Shown: positions 62,201-64,000 of the stretch, in pieces
Position numbering within the stretch: position 1 is the first letter of the stretch
How the letters are laid out: each line of letters starts with the position of its first letter
From: Ectocarpus siliculosus
Lineage: Eukaryota > Sar > Phaeophyceae > Ectocarpales > Ectocarpaceae
Length of the DNA: 64,000 nucleotides
Direction: 5' to 3'
NCBI GenBank assembly: GCA_000310025.1
Contig: FN649734.1
Span: 1,565,749 to 1,629,748, forward strand
The notes under the pieces: model-generated
What the model was told of the DNA's origin: nothing
The model's input: only the letters and a program-made list of their open reading frames with translations
Database searches by the model: none
Made by a program: the position numbers and the translations under genes

Positions 62201-62533
62201 CGACTCGTCCTTGGATGAATAGCCCTTTCGGCTCGCCGTGTTTCGCCTGCCGCGTGACTGCTGCCTGCGGCTCGCTTCTATGTTTTGCTTTGGTCGCATG
62301 CCGTACGCCTGTTTGCAGGAGAGGAGCAATAGTATTAGTGGAATTGTTCCTTACGAGAACACATCTGCAGCTGGTTGCATTGCGTATTGACATCATCAGC
62401 GCCGGGGAGCCCTGGAGTGGCAGACCACCAACCACCAGCCCCAGGAACGGATACAGCAATAGATTATCATCCGTACATCGTTGTGCCGTAGAGGGGAGGG
62501 GGGCGGGGGGGGCGGAGGAGGATACGCCCGGCA
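59287..62533. other. Intergenic region between copy B and copy C
   Basis: No gene seen. It starts with the presumed 3' UTR of copy B (T-rich, with C-runs near 59346-59375), has a tandem GCTCGCTCGTTTTCGAATGAT duplication at about 59938-59981, a direct repeat at 61236-61443, and ends with the presumed promoter and 5' UTR of copy C. Confidence 0.5.
61236..61443. repeat. Imperfect direct repeat upstream of copy C
   Basis: 61236-61300 and 61372-61443 share TTTCTACG, GTGTGTTT or ATGTGTTTTG, AAAAGGTCTC, TTCGCCCT, and AAATGG with AAA(C/T)A. Both lie within 1.3 kb upstream of the start at 62534. Function unknown. Confidence 0.65.
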
Positions 62534-62767
62534 ATGGGCGACGCGGCGATTGAGCCATCGTCGGTTAATGTGCCTGCCCTTCACGCTGGGGATTACCTTG
62601 GGCAGATCACAAAAGGTATAAAAAAGTCACAGAAGGATACCGCGAGCAGCATCAGCAGCACTGCTAGCGCCGCTAGTGATGGCACTAAGACCGGGCAGGA
62701 GGAGGCAGCCGGGCAGGAGGAGGCAGTGGCCGGCCGCGGAGAGGACACCTCGGATATTCCGTTCAAG
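62534..62767 (+). CDS. First exon of a third gene of the cluster, copy C (partial)
   Basis: The ATG (MGD start) opens 78 codons ending IPFK, then a donor GTATTT in phase 0. The first exons of copy A (82 codons, MGD start, ending FTLK, donor GTATGT) and copy B (84 codons, ending TPLK, donor GTATGC) have the same length class, phase, ending pattern and Ser/Ala/Glu-rich composition. On this basis I infer a third cellulose-synthase-like gene in tandem, with its catalytic exons beyond position 64000. No catalytic motif is visible here, so the assignment rests on exon similarity and position. Confidence 0.6.
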
Positions 62768-63570
62768 GTATTTGCATTTTTTCGTGAAACAGCAGGCGAT
62801 GCTGCCAAAATTCCCCACCGATGGCATCCACTCGTCTTTCGTTATTCGAACAGAAAAACTCCCAGATATTTCATGTAGTTTATTTATGTAGAAGACGGAG
62901 ACTGACTGTGTAGACTACAATTGTACCGACAAGAGACTACTGTCTCCTCTTTACAATAGTTCGTGTTCTATGTGTTTTTTGCGCCGGCCCTTAGCGATTT
63001 TGCCATGCGGGTGACAAGGCTTTCAGTAAAGGTGGGTTGATGCCCGTCGTGCATGCCCGCCGGTCTTGTTTATCGTGGCAGGGGTCCAAGAAGATGGAAG
63101 TGGTTTCTGCGTGTACAACTGGGCTGCATATAATATATATTGCGTCCGGTCCCCGAAAACTTAAAAAAGAGACACCTACTGAATGAAGAAGATGTAGTCT
63201 TAGGCTAAACAAAAGAAAAACAACCCCGACCGATCATTGCACGCACGTCGATCATCCTCACTTCAAAAAAAATCCAGAGAGAGGATCGAACACCAACCTG
63301 CTACGAAACAGTAGGCATACGAGGAGAATTACCACTGCTACAGGGAGGGGTGGAAAATACAGTACAGGGAATTTTTCGCCCCTTTTCTCTTTGGGTGGAT
63401 TTCGAGAAGCACGTGGATGAATCACATCCTGTTTTCTGCGGCAGATCCGCCCGGATTACACGGAAATTCGCGTTCTTTTCGGTTTTGATGAAAATGGATG
63501 TACGCTGAGATAGTGCCCAGAAACAGGGCTTCCGGTAAGGAAATTCACTGGACCATTAACCCTGTGAAAA
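62768..63570. other. Start of intron 1 of copy C
   Basis: Non-coding under the model of copy C. No splice-bounded second exon was found before the foldback element. The equivalent first introns are 1439 bases (copy A) and 1062 bases (copy B), so the large exon 2 may lie just beyond the window. Confidence 0.4.
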
Positions 63571-64000
63571 ATTTTGGACGTCGCTGGTTCACTATGTATG
63601 TTGTATAATAGGGGGGATGGTAAAAAGGCGCGAACAGAATGTTGTGGCCGCTTGTTGTTTTACAGTCACAACTTAATTTTCCGTTTGAAATATTGCCAAT
63701 TCTTCGATTAGAAGATAGCTTTCGCGCTCCCCAGGTTTTGGATAATAACCACTGGCCTACATACGGTGCATCCTATAACAACTATGATATTACTTGGTAC
63801 CAACATCCTAGTTATATGCGCCGTATGTAGACCAGTGGTTACCCAGAACCTGGTTCGCGCGAAAGGTATCTACTCCTCGAAGAAATGGTAGTATTTCAAA
63901 CGGAAAATTGGGTTGTGACCGTAACCTAAACAGCTACAACATTCGGTTGGTGCAGTTCAACATCTTTTCTACAACATAGTGATCCAGCGACGTCCAAAAT
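63571..64000. mobile_element. Foldback element with about 190-base inverted repeats
   Basis: The segment begins ATTTTGGACGTCGCTGG and the window ends with its near reverse complement. The arms pair almost continuously: GTTGTGGCCGC/GCAGCTACAAC-like, TCACAACTTAATTTTCCG, TTTGAAATA, CTTTCGCGC, CCAGGTTTTGG and ACCACTGGCCTACATACGG, up to a loop centred near 63785. There is no coding capacity. The arms account for nearly the whole element, as in foldback or long-TIR MITEs. Its right edge coincides with the window edge, so flanking duplication cannot be judged. Confidence 0.9.

Noticed and set aside
1-64000. CRISPR array, rRNA genes or prokaryotic operons
   Set aside because: None present; genes have spliceosomal introns and no regularly spaced direct repeats with unique spacers were seen.

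Overview
The window looks like nuclear DNA of a stramenopile, most likely a brown alga (Ectocarpus-like). The reasons are GC-rich, intron-dense genes with canonical GT-AG introns and strongly C/G-ending codons, long non-coding flanks, and gene families I associate with brown algae (processive GT2 cellulose-synthase-like enzymes, membrane-anchored tyrosinases, secreted LNR proteins). The species is inferred. One run of exactly 100 Ns (24445-24544) shows that this is a draft scaffold.

Layout. (1) 136-11292 (+): a 12-exon cellulose-synthase-like gene (copy A), whose exon 3 has one extra base that breaks the frame. (2) 11.3-20.0 kb: non-coding DNA with dispersed repeats. (3) 20025-20937 (-): a two-exon gene of unknown function. 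(4) 20.9-25.5 kb: no gene seen; contains the assembly gap. (5) 25513-32073 (-): a nine-exon tyrosinase-like type-3 copper protein with a signal anchor. (6) about 32.86-38.5 kb (-): a frameshifted relic of a mobile-element-like locus. It has weak similarity to a 3'-5' exonuclease and a family B DNA polymerase, clear SF1 helicase motifs and an HNH-like C-terminus; a second decayed reading frame and a long imperfect inverted repeat follow it. (7) 42025-43920 (+): a two-exon gene for a small secreted, probably GPI-anchored LNR protein, between two copies of one TA-flanked MITE. (8) 50910-59286 (+): an intact 11-exon paralogue of the first gene (copy B). (9) 62534-62767 (+): the first exon of a probable third paralogue (copy C) that runs past the window. 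(10) 63571-64000: a foldback element with very long inverted repeats.

Functionally, the core is a same-strand cluster of processive membrane beta-glycosyltransferases. Copies A and B share almost every splice site, all catalytic motifs and a very long, low-complexity, probably disordered N-terminal exon; copy C is recognised from its first exon only. A and B differ by one intron near the 3' end. The roughly 39 kb between A and B holds unrelated genes and mobile DNA, and members of the same repeat families occur inside the introns of A and B. All exon boundaries were set by eye from splice consensus, reading phase and comparison of paralogues.
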